Part shown: one piece after another, positions 55,080 through 63,236 of the stretch
How the letters are laid out: the number at the start of each line of letters is the position of its first letter
How positions within the stretch are numbered: position 1 is the first letter of the stretch
DNA from: VAUL01 sp964603155
GTDB taxonomy: Bacteria; Desulfobacterota; Desulfuromonadia; Desulfuromonadales; BM103
NCBI GenBank assembly: GCA_964603155.1
Contig: CAZRTZ010000001.1
Location: 62,001 to 126,000, forward strand
Direction: 5' to 3'
Length of the DNA stretch: 64,000 nt
Translations under genes and position numbers: made by a program
Notes under the pieces: model-generated
What the model was told of the DNA's origin: nothing
Databases searched by the model: none
Seen by the model: the letters and a program-made list of their open reading frames with translations, nothing else

Positions 55080-55811
55080 CTATAATTTCCTGAGCCTGGC
55101 AACCTCTGCCGCAGTCAGCAGGCGATACTGTCCGGGTTCGAGCCCTTCCAGTGTCAAGAAGGCATAACCGATGCGCATGAGCCTGCTGACAGGAAGGCCC
55201 AGGGCCTCGCACATGCGGCGCACCTGACGATTGCGTCCTTCGTGGATGGTCAACTCGAACCAGCTATGGCTTCCGGAGCGGCGCACCCTGGCGATTTTTG
55301 CCGGTGCAGTTGGCCCGTCCTCAAGGGCTACTCCCTGCTCCAGCGTTTTGAGCTGCCCTTGGGTGATCGCACCGCGCACCCTGACCAGATAGGTTTTCGT
55401 CACTTCGTGGCGGGGATGAGCCAGGTGCTGGGCAAGGGCGCCGTCGTTGGTCAGCAGCAGCAGGCCCGAAGTCGTCAGGTCGAGGCGCCCCACCGGGTAG
55501 ACCCTTGCCGGCAGGTCGCGAAGCAGATCGACAACGACCGGCCGCCCCTGCGGGTCGCTCATCGACGTGACCGTGCCGACCGGCTTGTGGAGCAGGACAT
55601 AACAAAGGGTCTCACGACTTTTCAGCGGAATCCCGTCGACCAGCACGGTATCGTGCTGCATATCGGCCTGGTCACCGAGGGATGCCACCCGGCCGTTGAC
55701 CACCACTCTGCCGGCAGCGATCCAGTCCTCCGCCTGCCGTCGGGAACAGAGCCCGGCGGCGGAGAGAAGTTTCTGGAGCCGCTGCGGACCAGCGGTACTC
55801 GGCTTATTCAC
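55080..55811 (-). CDS. RsuA/RluB-family pseudouridine synthase
   Basis: 243 residues from a GTG at 55811 that overlaps the scpB stop by 8 bases; a longer frame is non-conserved. S4 domain RLQKLLSAAGLCSRRQAEDWIAAGRV, then catalytic GRLDLTTSGLLLLTNDG and the closing motif IHEGRNRQVRRMCEALG. RluB is the usual occupant of this site after scpAB and modifies 23S rRNA U2605-type positions; the exact site is inferred. Confidence 0.92.
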   Translation of the reverse strand: MNKPSTAGPQRLQKLLSAAGLCSRRQAEDWIAAGRVVVNGRVASLGDQADMQHDTVLVDGIPLKSRETLCYVLLHKPVGTVTSMSDPQGRPVVVDLLRDLPARVYPVGRLDLTTSGLLLLTNDGALAQHLAHPRHEVTKTYLVRVRGAITQGQLKTLEQGVALEDGPTAPAKIARVRRSGSHSWFELTIHEGRNRQVRRMCEALGLPVSRLMRIGYAFLTLEGLEPGQYRLLTAAEVARLRKL

Positions 55812-56379
55812 CGGACGGCTCGTTTTCAACGGGCAGTTCGAGGTCGTCTGTGGCTGTAATGTCAGCCGCCAGTTCGCTGAATTCCTTGAGAGTCGGCAGG
55901 GAGGACAGGTCGGACAGGCCGAAAAGCTCCAGGAATTCTCGAGTGGTGCCATAAATGGCCGGCTTGCCCGGGACATCCTTCTTGCCGAGGATGCGCACCA
56001 GATGCTTATCGAGCAGGGTTTTGAGCACGCTGCCGGAATCGACGCCGCGCAGATATTCGATTTCAGTGCGGGTCACCGGTTGGCGGTAGGCGATGATGGC
56101 CAGAGTTTCCAGCGCCGGGCGGGAAAACTTGAAGGGCCGTGAGCGACCGAGCCGGCGCAGGTAGTCGCTGTATTCCGGGCGGGTACGCAACTGGTAGCCA
56201 CCACCCACTTCCTGCAGGAAGAAACCACGCGATGCCGAATCATAGTCCTCTGCCAGTTCCTTGATGGCTCCGGCAACCCTGGACCTGTCGATTTCGAGAA
56301 CCTCGCAGATCCGGTCGATGCGCAAAGGTCCGTCGGCACCGAACAGCAAAGCTTCGACCAGCGGCTTCACATCATGCAT
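55804..56379 (-). CDS. scpB: Segregation and condensation protein B
   Basis: 191 residues from the ATG at 56379 overlapping the scpA stop by 8 bases (ATGCATGA). Two winged-helix domains: VEALLFGADGPLRIDRICEVLEID and ETLAIIAYRQPVTRTEIEYLRGVDSGSVL. The GKPAIYGTTREFLELFGL C-terminal signature is present. It forms SMC complexes with ScpA. Confidence 0.95.
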   Translation of the reverse strand: MHDVKPLVEALLFGADGPLRIDRICEVLEIDRSRVAGAIKELAEDYDSASRGFFLQEVGGGYQLRTRPEYSDYLRRLGRSRPFKFSRPALETLAIIAYRQPVTRTEIEYLRGVDSGSVLKTLLDKHLVRILGKKDVPGKPAIYGTTREFLELFGLSDLSSLPTLKEFSELAADITATDDLELPVENEPSGE

Positions 56380-57142
56380 AGCCGAGGGACTCCTCATCGG
56401 CGAGCGTGCCGCCAGACTCATCGATCACGGCAGGAGAGAGCCAGATCGTCCCGAACCGTTTGTTTTGCAGAAGATGCAGCAGGCGCATTTTGACCAGTTC
56501 AAGCATGGCCAGAAAAGTGACGATCACCTCGTGCCGCCCGCCGTCAGACGTGAACAGCTCGGTGAAGGCCAGACTCTGCTGCCCCTGCAGCGCGCCGAGA
56601 ATCTGATTGATGCGGTCGGCAACGCTCAGCTGCTCGGTACTTATCTCGTGAACCAACGGTGCGGGGCGCTCCCTGAGCAGTTGCTGCAGAGCCTGCATCA
56701 GGTCGTACAAGCCGATCGAGACGAACTCCCCCTCCCCTTCCTCGACGACCTCCGGTGCCGGAGCACTGCGGGCGAACAGATCACGGTTGAGCTGCGGCAG
56801 GGTTTCGAGCTGGCCGGCGGCCTCCTTGTACTTCTGATACTCGAGGAGGCGCCGCACCAGTTCCGCCCGGGGATCTTCCTCCTCTTCCTCCTCCCCGCTG
56901 TCTTCGACGACCTGCGGCAGCAGCATGCGCGACTTGATATGCAGCAGGGTTGCAGCCATCAGCAGGAATTCGCCAGCCACATCAAGATTGAGCGACTGCA
57001 TGGTATCAATGACCGCTAGATACTGAGCGGTGATTTCGGCAATCGGGATATCGGTGATCTCCACCTCGTTCTTCTTGATGAGGTGCAGCAGCAGATCCAG
57101 GGGGCCGGTGAAATTGTCGAGGTGAACGGCAAACGGTTCCAT
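56372..57142 (-). CDS. scpA: Segregation and condensation protein A
   Basis: 256 residues from the ATG at 57142 (MEPFAVHLDNFTGPLDLLLHLIKKNEVEI). The kleisin N-terminal helix region, the acidic linker EEEEEED and the C-terminal winged helix (VIVTFLAMLELVKMRLL) are complete. It bridges SMC heads. It begins one base after the M50 protease stop, so translation may be linked. Confidence 0.95.
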   Translation of the reverse strand: MEPFAVHLDNFTGPLDLLLHLIKKNEVEITDIPIAEITAQYLAVIDTMQSLNLDVAGEFLLMAATLLHIKSRMLLPQVVEDSGEEEEEEDPRAELVRRLLEYQKYKEAAGQLETLPQLNRDLFARSAPAPEVVEEGEGEFVSIGLYDLMQALQQLLRERPAPLVHEISTEQLSVADRINQILGALQGQQSLAFTELFTSDGGRHEVIVTFLAMLELVKMRLLHLLQNKRFGTIWLSPAVIDESGGTLADEESLGYA

Positions 57143-57143
57143 A

Positions 57144-57827
57144 TCAATTGCCAAAGAGAAGCTGCATGGTCCGCACGACGACTTCGATCTGCCGACCCGC
57201 ACCAAGGGCGACGATCAGCAAGACCAGCGGAGAGAAGAATTTTTGCCAAAGCGAGGTGCCGAACACCAGGAAAATGATGATCAGCAGGCCGAAGGGCTCG
57301 ATGCGCCGCAGTGCTGAAGCCAGTCTCTCAGGGAGAAGGCTGACCAGTACCCGACCGCCGTCGAGGGGCGGGATCGGCAACAGATTGAACAGCATCAGGA
57401 TCACGTTGATATACAGCCCGAACGCCGCCATCAGGCTGATCGGTTCCCAGAATGACATTCCGCCCGGGGCAGCGGCTGCGGCCTGTTGCAGCGGTCCGGC
57501 CCAGCGCAGCACCAGGGCACAGAAAATGGCCAGCATCAGATTGGCACCGGGACCGGCCAGTGCCACCCAGATCATGTCAGTACGGATGCGGCGGAGATTT
57601 TCTGGATTGACCGGGACAGGTCGGGCCCAGCCGAACCCGAAGACCAGCAGGGCCAGGGTGCCGATCGGATCAAGGTGTCGCAGCGGATTGATGGTCAGAC
57701 GGCCAAGCAGACGGGCGGTCGGGTCTCCGCAACGGTCGGCGGCAAAACCATGGGCCAATTCGTGGAAAGTTACGGCCAGCAGGGCCGGAACCAGCATGAT
57801 GGAAAGTTTAAGGAGGAAATCGTCCAT
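57144..57827 (-). CDS. Site-2 protease-like M50 family metallopeptidase
   Basis: 227 residues with five to six membrane helices. The zinc motif is TFHELAHGFAADRCGD (HExxH) in the first helix pair and the second metal site is NLLPIPPLDGGRVL. Short M50 proteins of the YwhC/Rip type cut membrane-bound substrates, but these targets are unknown. The order M50-scpA-scpB is common in bacteria. Confidence 0.92.
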   Translation of the reverse strand: MDDFLLKLSIMLVPALLAVTFHELAHGFAADRCGDPTARLLGRLTINPLRHLDPIGTLALLVFGFGWARPVPVNPENLRRIRTDMIWVALAGPGANLMLAIFCALVLRWAGPLQQAAAAAPGGMSFWEPISLMAAFGLYINVILMLFNLLPIPPLDGGRVLVSLLPERLASALRRIEPFGLLIIIFLVFGTSLWQKFFSPLVLLIVALGAGRQIEVVVRTMQLLFGN

Positions 57828-57929
57828 GATCTCTGGGTCGTGGTCAAGGCGCGTTTTTAGCAGAAGCCCCTTGGCAAGTCAAACCGCGCACCATGTGCCC
57901 GGAGTGGGATGAAAGGCTGGACCAGGCGG

Positions 57930-60587
57930 TTACTCGGACGATCCTGAAGAGTTCGGGTAATGACGCAAAACCAGGCGACGTTCGTCCTCGCCGGTCGCCA
58001 CCTGCCCATTAAGCCGGGCCCGTAACAGTTCGTCGAGAATCTCCTTGTACAGCGGACCGGGCGGAATGCCGAGTCTGCGCAGATCGTGCCCGGTCAGGAC
58101 CGGCCGGATATCGCGCAGACTGGTGACGTAACGCGACAGCCATTGACGAATCCGCTCCTGGCCGGTCAGTGCCATCAAGGCCAGAATGACTTCAACCGCC
58201 AGGGGGCTAAGCCAGCGATGCAGATCGCTTGGCAGTGGCGGGCGCGATTGCGGGGAGCGTGATTCGAGGCGCTGCAGAAGGCGCAACCCCGCCTCGCGCT
58301 GCACGGTCAACAGTTCGATCTGACGCTGCGGCAGATCAAGCCGCCTGCAGAAAGCCAGCATCTCCGCGGCATCGAGGGTAGCAGTCATAACCAGCAACGA
58401 ACAGAGTTCCCTGCGGCAGGGATTGCCGGTATAGAGCAGGTCGTACCAGCTCATCACCCGCTGGTTTTCTGCAAGCAATTCGCGCAGGTTTTTGAGCTTG
58501 GCCAGTCCGGGATGCAAGTTCTCCAGCAAGTCGAAGCTGGCGAGACGTTCCACCGCCGGCAAAGGATCTTTTTCACCAAGGATCAACAGCAACTCATTGG
58601 CCAGGCGCTTGCCGCTGACCCGTTCAGTCACCTTGAGGCGTACCGCACTGCGCAGCAGTTGTTCGGTCTGACGGCCGATGCGAAAACCGAGGCGCTGCTC
58701 GAAGCGAACCGCACGGAACATGCGGGTCGGATCTTCGATGAAACTTAAATTGTGCAGGACTCGTACAGCCCGGTCCTCCAGGTCGCGCACCCCGCCATAG
58801 TGATCGACCAGCTCCCCGAAACTGGCATGGTTCAAGGAGATCGCCAGGGTGTTGATGGTGAAGTCTCGCCGGTAGAGATCCAGCTTGAGCGAGGCGTGCT
58901 CCACATCGGGGAGTGCTCCCGGATGCAGATAGTATTCCAAGCGCGCCGAAGCGACATCAATCTTGAAACCGTCGGGGAAGATGATGACCGCCGTGCCGAA
59001 TTTGCCATGGCAGCGCACACGACAGGCGAATTCAGCGGCAAAGGTCTCTGCAAAAGCAATTCCGTCGCCTTCGACAACGACGTCCAAGTCAAGGTTGCAC
59101 TGATTGAGCAACAGGTCGCGAACGAAGCCGCCAACCACGAAAGCAGCGACCTCCTTGCGGTCGGCAATCCTCCCCAGGGCCGCCAGCAATTCCTGCAGAC
59201 GGCCCGGCAACCGGCTACGGATCAGCCGCTGCACCTGGGCACGACGCAACTGTCTGCCCGGAGGCTTGCCCATACCGGCGGCGCGCGGAGTCCCACCGCT
59301 ACTGACAGCAAGGTGGCGCAGCAGATCCGTCCGTGTCACCGCTCCTACCAGTTTACCGGCCTCGACCACCGGCACAAAGCGTTGACGACCGGTCACGATC
59401 AATTCCTTGAGTTCGTCAACCGGCGTATCCGGGGAAACGCTGCAGAACTCCGCCGTCATGAACTCCCGCACCGGTTGGTCACCGAGCCCGTGATAAATCG
59501 CCTTGTCGGCCACCTGGCGGGTAAGCAGGCCACAAACGCCATCCCTGTCGACGACCGGCATGGCGTTGATGTTGAAGCGGCTGAAGAGCTGGTGAACCGA
59601 GCCGAGAGGGGCGAAAGGCGTCAGCGTCTTGACCGGTGTCGACATCAGGTCACGAACTTGCCACTGCGGGTGGATATGGCGCTGCAGAGTGGCCGGTAAC
59701 CGTTCGAGCACCTGCAACAGGGTGAGATCGCGTACGGTCGCCGCCGCCGCCGAGGCGTGGCCGCCACCGCCGAACTCAGCCAGAATCTCCCCGGCATTGA
59801 CTTCACCGTGGCGTGAACGGGCGACCAGGAAAACACGGCTCTCCATGCGCACCGCCACCACCAGCACCTCGAGATTCTCGATGTCGCGCAGTTTGTGGGC
59901 TAGGGCGGCGATGTCGCCGACAAAATAGTCGACGGACGCGTGGGCGATGCTGACGTCGATGCCGTGGATATTGAGTACGGTGCGATTGGCGATCAGGTCA
60001 TTAAGCAGGCGAATCTGATCCGACGAAAGCTCCTGAGCGAGCATGGAGGCGACGGCATTCAGGCTGGCCCCGTGTTCAAGCAGGAAAGCCGCCGCCTGAA
60101 AGTCACGGGTCGTGGTGGTCGCGAATGTCAGGCTCCCGGTATCCTCGTAGAGCCCGAGCATCATCATGGTCGCTTCGTCGGCATCGGGAACGATGCCCTG
60201 CTCCATGAGAAGATGAGTCAGTACCGTGACCGTTGAACCGACCGGCTGGATCTGCTCCACCTCCCCGTGCAGGTCGCCGGGGCTGTCCGGGTGATGATCG
60301 TAGATGTGCAGGGTCACGCCGGGCCGATGGGTCAACTTCTCCAAAGGCCCGATCCGGTTCGACTGGCGGACATCGACCAGAATCAATCGCTCGACCCGGT
60401 CAAGATCGATGTCTCGCAACCGTTGGAAGTCGAAAGCATACTGCGCGCTCTTCAGGAAGAACTCGCGCAGGGTTCGCTCCTGTCCACCGGGGAAAACCAT
60501 GGCCGCGCCGGGATAGAGCTTGCGGGCGGCGATCATCGAACCGAGGCAGTCGAAGTCGGCGTTGATGTGGGTGGTAATCAGATCCAT
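57930..60587 (-). CDS. DHH phosphoesterase-CBS-CBS-polyA polymerase fusion (tRNA nucleotidyltransferase, probably A-adding)
   Basis: 885 residues. A DHH domain (1-310; INADFDCLGSMIAA, IYDHHPDSPGDL) and a DHHA1 end FGGGGHASAAAATVRD come first. Two CBS domains follow (313-430; VRDLMSTPVK, VREFMTAEFCSVSPD). A polyA-polymerase/CCA head lies at 480-620 with FVVGGFVRDLLL and DLDVVVEGDG, then RNA-binding helices. The same order is known for A-adding enzymes of Geobacter and Aquifex relatives, where a separate CC-adding enzyme acts first. No partner CC-adding gene is in this window. Confidence 0.92.
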   Translation of the reverse strand: MDLITTHINADFDCLGSMIAARKLYPGAAMVFPGGQERTLREFFLKSAQYAFDFQRLRDIDLDRVERLILVDVRQSNRIGPLEKLTHRPGVTLHIYDHHPDSPGDLHGEVEQIQPVGSTVTVLTHLLMEQGIVPDADEATMMMLGLYEDTGSLTFATTTTRDFQAAAFLLEHGASLNAVASMLAQELSSDQIRLLNDLIANRTVLNIHGIDVSIAHASVDYFVGDIAALAHKLRDIENLEVLVVAVRMESRVFLVARSRHGEVNAGEILAEFGGGGHASAAAATVRDLTLLQVLERLPATLQRHIHPQWQVRDLMSTPVKTLTPFAPLGSVHQLFSRFNINAMPVVDRDGVCGLLTRQVADKAIYHGLGDQPVREFMTAEFCSVSPDTPVDELKELIVTGRQRFVPVVEAGKLVGAVTRTDLLRHLAVSSGGTPRAAGMGKPPGRQLRRAQVQRLIRSRLPGRLQELLAALGRIADRKEVAAFVVGGFVRDLLLNQCNLDLDVVVEGDGIAFAETFAAEFACRVRCHGKFGTAVIIFPDGFKIDVASARLEYYLHPGALPDVEHASLKLDLYRRDFTINTLAISLNHASFGELVDHYGGVRDLEDRAVRVLHNLSFIEDPTRMFRAVRFEQRLGFRIGRQTEQLLRSAVRLKVTERVSGKRLANELLLILGEKDPLPAVERLASFDLLENLHPGLAKLKNLRELLAENQRVMSWYDLLYTGNPCRRELCSLLVMTATLDAAEMLAFCRRLDLPQRQIELLTVQREAGLRLLQRLESRSPQSRPPLPSDLHRWLSPLAVEVILALMALTGQERIRQWLSRYVTSLRDIRPVLTGHDLRRLGIPPGPLYKEILDELLRARLNGQVATGEDERRLVLRHYPNSSGSSE

Positions 60588-60589
60588 AA

Positions 60590-60698
60590 AACCGTGATCA
60601 GTGATCCGTGACCCGCAAAATCGAACATACTGGCCATATTAACCGTCTTATAATGTTACAGTATTTTCTGGTCACGGTTCACGGATTACGAATCACGT
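60590..60698. repeat. Intergenic repeat cluster, GTGATCCGTGACC family (fusion-pyrD)
   Basis: Left ACCGTGATCAGTGATCCGTGACC-type units face right GGTCACGGTTCACGGATTACG, then AATCACG, separated by an AT-rich 55-base segment. On the minus strand that segment holds ATTATAAG, a possible -10 for the downstream fusion gene. Confidence 0.75.
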
Positions 60699-61616
60699 CT
60701 TTAGGCTGCCGATGATCTGGTTGACGTCATCGACCCCTTCTTCGACCAGAAACGCCTCGATTCCCTCGATGATCGTGAGCATCGCTGCTGGATCGACGAA
60801 GTTGGCGGTGCCGACCTGCACGGCCTTGGCACCGACGATCAGGAATTCGAGGGCGTCGGCGGCGGTCATGATGCCGCCGATGCCGATCACGGGGATTTTT
60901 ACCGCCTGCACCACCTGATGAGTCATGCGCACCGCCACCGGACGGATCGCCGGGCCGGAGAGACCGCCGGTGCGGTTGGCAATCTTCGGCCGGCGAGTGC
61001 GGATGTCGATCGCCATGCCGGTGAGGGTGTTGATGCAGCTGATGGCATCGGCCCCGGCCTCTTCGACAGCACGCGCAATCACGGTGATATCGGTCACGTT
61101 GGGGCTGAGCTTGACAATCAGCGGCTTGGCGTTGGCCTTGCGCACCAGACTGACCACCTCGGCCGCAGCCTTTGGGTCGGTGCCGAAAACAATCCCGCCC
61201 TGTTTGACGTTCGGACAGGAGATGTTCAACTCCAGGGCCGTCACCTCGGGGACATCGCACAGGCGCCGAGCCACCTCGCCGTATTCTTCCAGCGTGTTGC
61301 CAAAGAAGTTGGCAAAGACCGGCGTTTCAACGTCTCGATAATAAGGGCATTTCTTGCCGACGAAGGCATCGATGCCGACGTTCTGCAGACCAATGGCATT
61401 GAGCATGCCACTGGTGGTCTCGGCAATGCGCGGCATCGGGTTGCCGGCCTTGGGGTTGAGAGACAAGCCCTTGGTGACGATGGCACCAAGGCGGTTGAGA
61501 TCTACAAAAGGAGCATATTCCTCGCCGTATCCGAAGGTGCCTGACGCCGGCATCACCGGGTTGCGCAGTTTGATTCCGGCCACCTCGACGGCCAGACTGG
61601 GTCGTTTGACGTTCAT
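60693..61616 (-). CDS. pyrD: Dihydroorotate dehydrogenase, class 1B catalytic subunit
   Basis: 307 residues from the ATG at 61616 sharing one base with the pyrK stop. FMN-site and active-site motifs: MPASGTFGYGEEY, ELNISCPNVKQGG (catalytic Cys in SCPN), KLSPNVTD, GIGGI and VQVGTANFVDP. The class 1B form works with PyrK to pass electrons to NAD, consistent with an anaerobic lifestyle. Confidence 0.96.
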   Translation of the reverse strand: MNVKRPSLAVEVAGIKLRNPVMPASGTFGYGEEYAPFVDLNRLGAIVTKGLSLNPKAGNPMPRIAETTSGMLNAIGLQNVGIDAFVGKKCPYYRDVETPVFANFFGNTLEEYGEVARRLCDVPEVTALELNISCPNVKQGGIVFGTDPKAAAEVVSLVRKANAKPLIVKLSPNVTDITVIARAVEEAGADAISCINTLTGMAIDIRTRRPKIANRTGGLSGPAIRPVAVRMTHQVVQAVKIPVIGIGGIMTAADALEFLIVGAKAVQVGTANFVDPAAMLTIIEGIEAFLVEEGVDDVNQIIGSLKT

Positions 61617-62479
61617 CAGCGGCACCCCCCCTTCGCGCAAGCGTCGGCGGAGTCGGCGGCCCGCCCCCAGTCAAGGCGCGTGGCAGCGAAGACCGGCCCT
61701 TCCTTGCAGGTACAAAGATAGTTGGGGAACTGGTCACTGTGGCCTGCCCCCTTGACCACGCAGCCGAGACAGGCGCCGACGCCGCAGGCCATGTGCGCCT
61801 CCAGCGAGACCTGAAGCGGCACGTTGCGTCCGGCGCAGATCTTCTCGACGGCATTGAGCATCGGCATCGGACCGCAGGCGTAAACCTCGGCGCACGGGTA
61901 CTTGTCGAGCTTGCGTTCAAGAACGTTCGTAACGAATCCTTCCTCACCAAGGCTGCCGTCGTCGGTAGAGACATAAGTCTCCACCCCCAGTCGCTCGAAC
62001 TCGGTGACGGCGAGAATGTCGTCGCGGGTACGGCCACCCATCAGCAGGCGTACGTGCTGCCCCCTGGCAATCAGCGCCTCGGCGAGCATGAACAGCGGCA
62101 CCAGGCCGATACCGCCGCCGACCAACAACTTGGCGCAGTCGTTGTCGCTGAGGATGAAACCATTGCCGAGCGGTCCGAGCAACTCGACCCGGTCGCCGGC
62201 GTGCAATTCGCTCATGATCCGCGTCCCTTGCCCCACAATCTTGTAAAGGATCTCCATGTACTCGCGCGGCGGCAGGCCGGCGCACTCCGCAGGGAGACAG
62301 CCGGTACGGAAGATCCCGAAAGGCCGGCGCAGCATAGTCGGCAGCGCCTGCTCCGGGCGCAGCATGACGAACTGGCCGGGGCTGGACGAGGCCGCAAAGC
62401 CGGGGGCCAGGATGCGCATTCGCCAGTAGCCTGGTGAGATCTCCAGATTGGACAGGATAATGGTCTGGTAGTTTTTCAT
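61616..62479 (-). CDS. pyrK: Dihydroorotate dehydrogenase electron-transfer subunit
   Basis: 287 residues. FAD-binding MLRRPFGIF, NAD-binding LVGGGIGLVPLFMLAEAL and the [2Fe-2S] Cys region CGVGACLGCVVKG ... YLCTCKEGPVF match PyrK. A small Cys-containing tail (ADACAKGGCR) is unusual. GAGGTG precedes the ATG. Forms a heterotetramer with PyrD. Confidence 0.95.
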   Translation of the reverse strand: MKNYQTIILSNLEISPGYWRMRILAPGFAASSSPGQFVMLRPEQALPTMLRRPFGIFRTGCLPAECAGLPPREYMEILYKIVGQGTRIMSELHAGDRVELLGPLGNGFILSDNDCAKLLVGGGIGLVPLFMLAEALIARGQHVRLLMGGRTRDDILAVTEFERLGVETYVSTDDGSLGEEGFVTNVLERKLDKYPCAEVYACGPMPMLNAVEKICAGRNVPLQVSLEAHMACGVGACLGCVVKGAGHSDQFPNYLCTCKEGPVFAATRLDWGRAADSADACAKGGCR

Positions 62480-62526
62480 CTACACCTCATTGGTGGCGCC
62501 GGGAGGCGCCGTTGGGTAATTAAATT

Positions 62527-62610
62527 TGTTGAGTGGTTGAGTGGTTGAACTGCTGAGTCGTTCTATCCTGAATGACTTAACCCCTCAACGACTCAACCAT
62601 TCAACCGTTC
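62527..62610. repeat. Intergenic repeat cluster, GTTGAGTGGTTGAAC family (rimI-pyrK)
   Basis: Left GTTGAGTG, GTTGAGTG, GTTGAACT face right CTCAACGACTCAACCATTC and AACCGTT. Its right end overlaps the last codons of rimI. Same family as 47977-48052. Confidence 0.75.
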
Positions 62611-63077
62611 TTCAGGCACATCACCAGCGCATCCTCACCGTCGGCATAATATCCGTTTCTGCGGCCGACGACCACGAAACCGAAACGCTGATACAAAGCG
62701 ATGGCCGGAGCGTTGCCAACCCGCACCTCCAGCCAGGCAGAATCGAAACCGCTGTCCCGGCATTGCTCCAGCATATGGTCCAGCAGGCTGACGGCCACTC
62801 CCTGGCGGCGGAAGGCCGGAGCGGTGGCCACGTTCTGAATCTGCACTTCACCGGCAATCAGCCACCAGCAGAGGAAACCGGCCAGTTGACCGTCACGCCA
62901 GCACAAGTCGATACGCGAACAGGGGTTTTCAAACTCCGCGACGAAGTGCTCTGAGGTCCAGGGCGAAGCTTCGGCGGCACATTCCAGTGCATGAACCAGG
63001 TGAAGATCATCAGCCGTCATCGGTCGGAGGACTTCCGCGCCGCTCACCGGCTGATCACAAAGCTCCTCACTCCTCAC
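62601..63077 (-). CDS. rimI: Ribosomal-protein-alanine N-acetyltransferase
   Basis: Up to 158 residues, GNAT fold. Acetyl-CoA binding loop VATAPAFRRQGVAVSLLDHM, then ARVGNAPAIALYQRFGFVVVGRRNGYYADGEDALVM-type ending as in RimI. The GTG at 63077 lies in repeat DNA that supplies AGGAG; a GTG at 63047 or the ATG at 63020 are alternatives. The conserved first strand EVLRPMTADDL starts before the ATG, so I favour an upstream GTG. Confidence 0.88.
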   Translation of the reverse strand: MRSEELCDQPVSGAEVLRPMTADDLHLVHALECAAEASPWTSEHFVAEFENPCSRIDLCWRDGQLAGFLCWWLIAGEVQIQNVATAPAFRRQGVAVSLLDHMLEQCRDSGFDSAWLEVRVGNAPAIALYQRFGFVVVGRRNGYYADGEDALVMCLKNG

Positions 63078-63095
63078 GCCTTACTCCTCACGCTT
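63062..63095. repeat. CTCCTCAC-family repeat at the rimI start
   Basis: GCTCCTCACTCCTCACGCCT then TACTCCTCACGCTTG. Same unit as 42489-42513; again its minus strand gives GAGGAG and a GTG start. Confidence 0.7.
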
Positions 63096-63177
63096 GCGGG
63101 TCACGAGACACGCACAGAATCATAGGTTACGCCTCCTGCCGAGTAAAGGCGAAAGATGGCCTGGTGAACAAGCCGCG

Positions 63178-63207
63178 TTGACAACTTCGACGCGGGTGTT
63201 TTATTAA
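63178..63207 (+). promoter_or_regulatory. Possible purM promoter
   Basis: TTGACA (63178-63183) and TTATTA/TATTAA (63201-63207) are 17-18 bases apart, predicting a transcript start about 25 bases before the purM start codon. Confidence 0.6.
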
Positions 63208-63236
63208 GGGTGTCCACCAGAAAGAGGAGTATCGAC

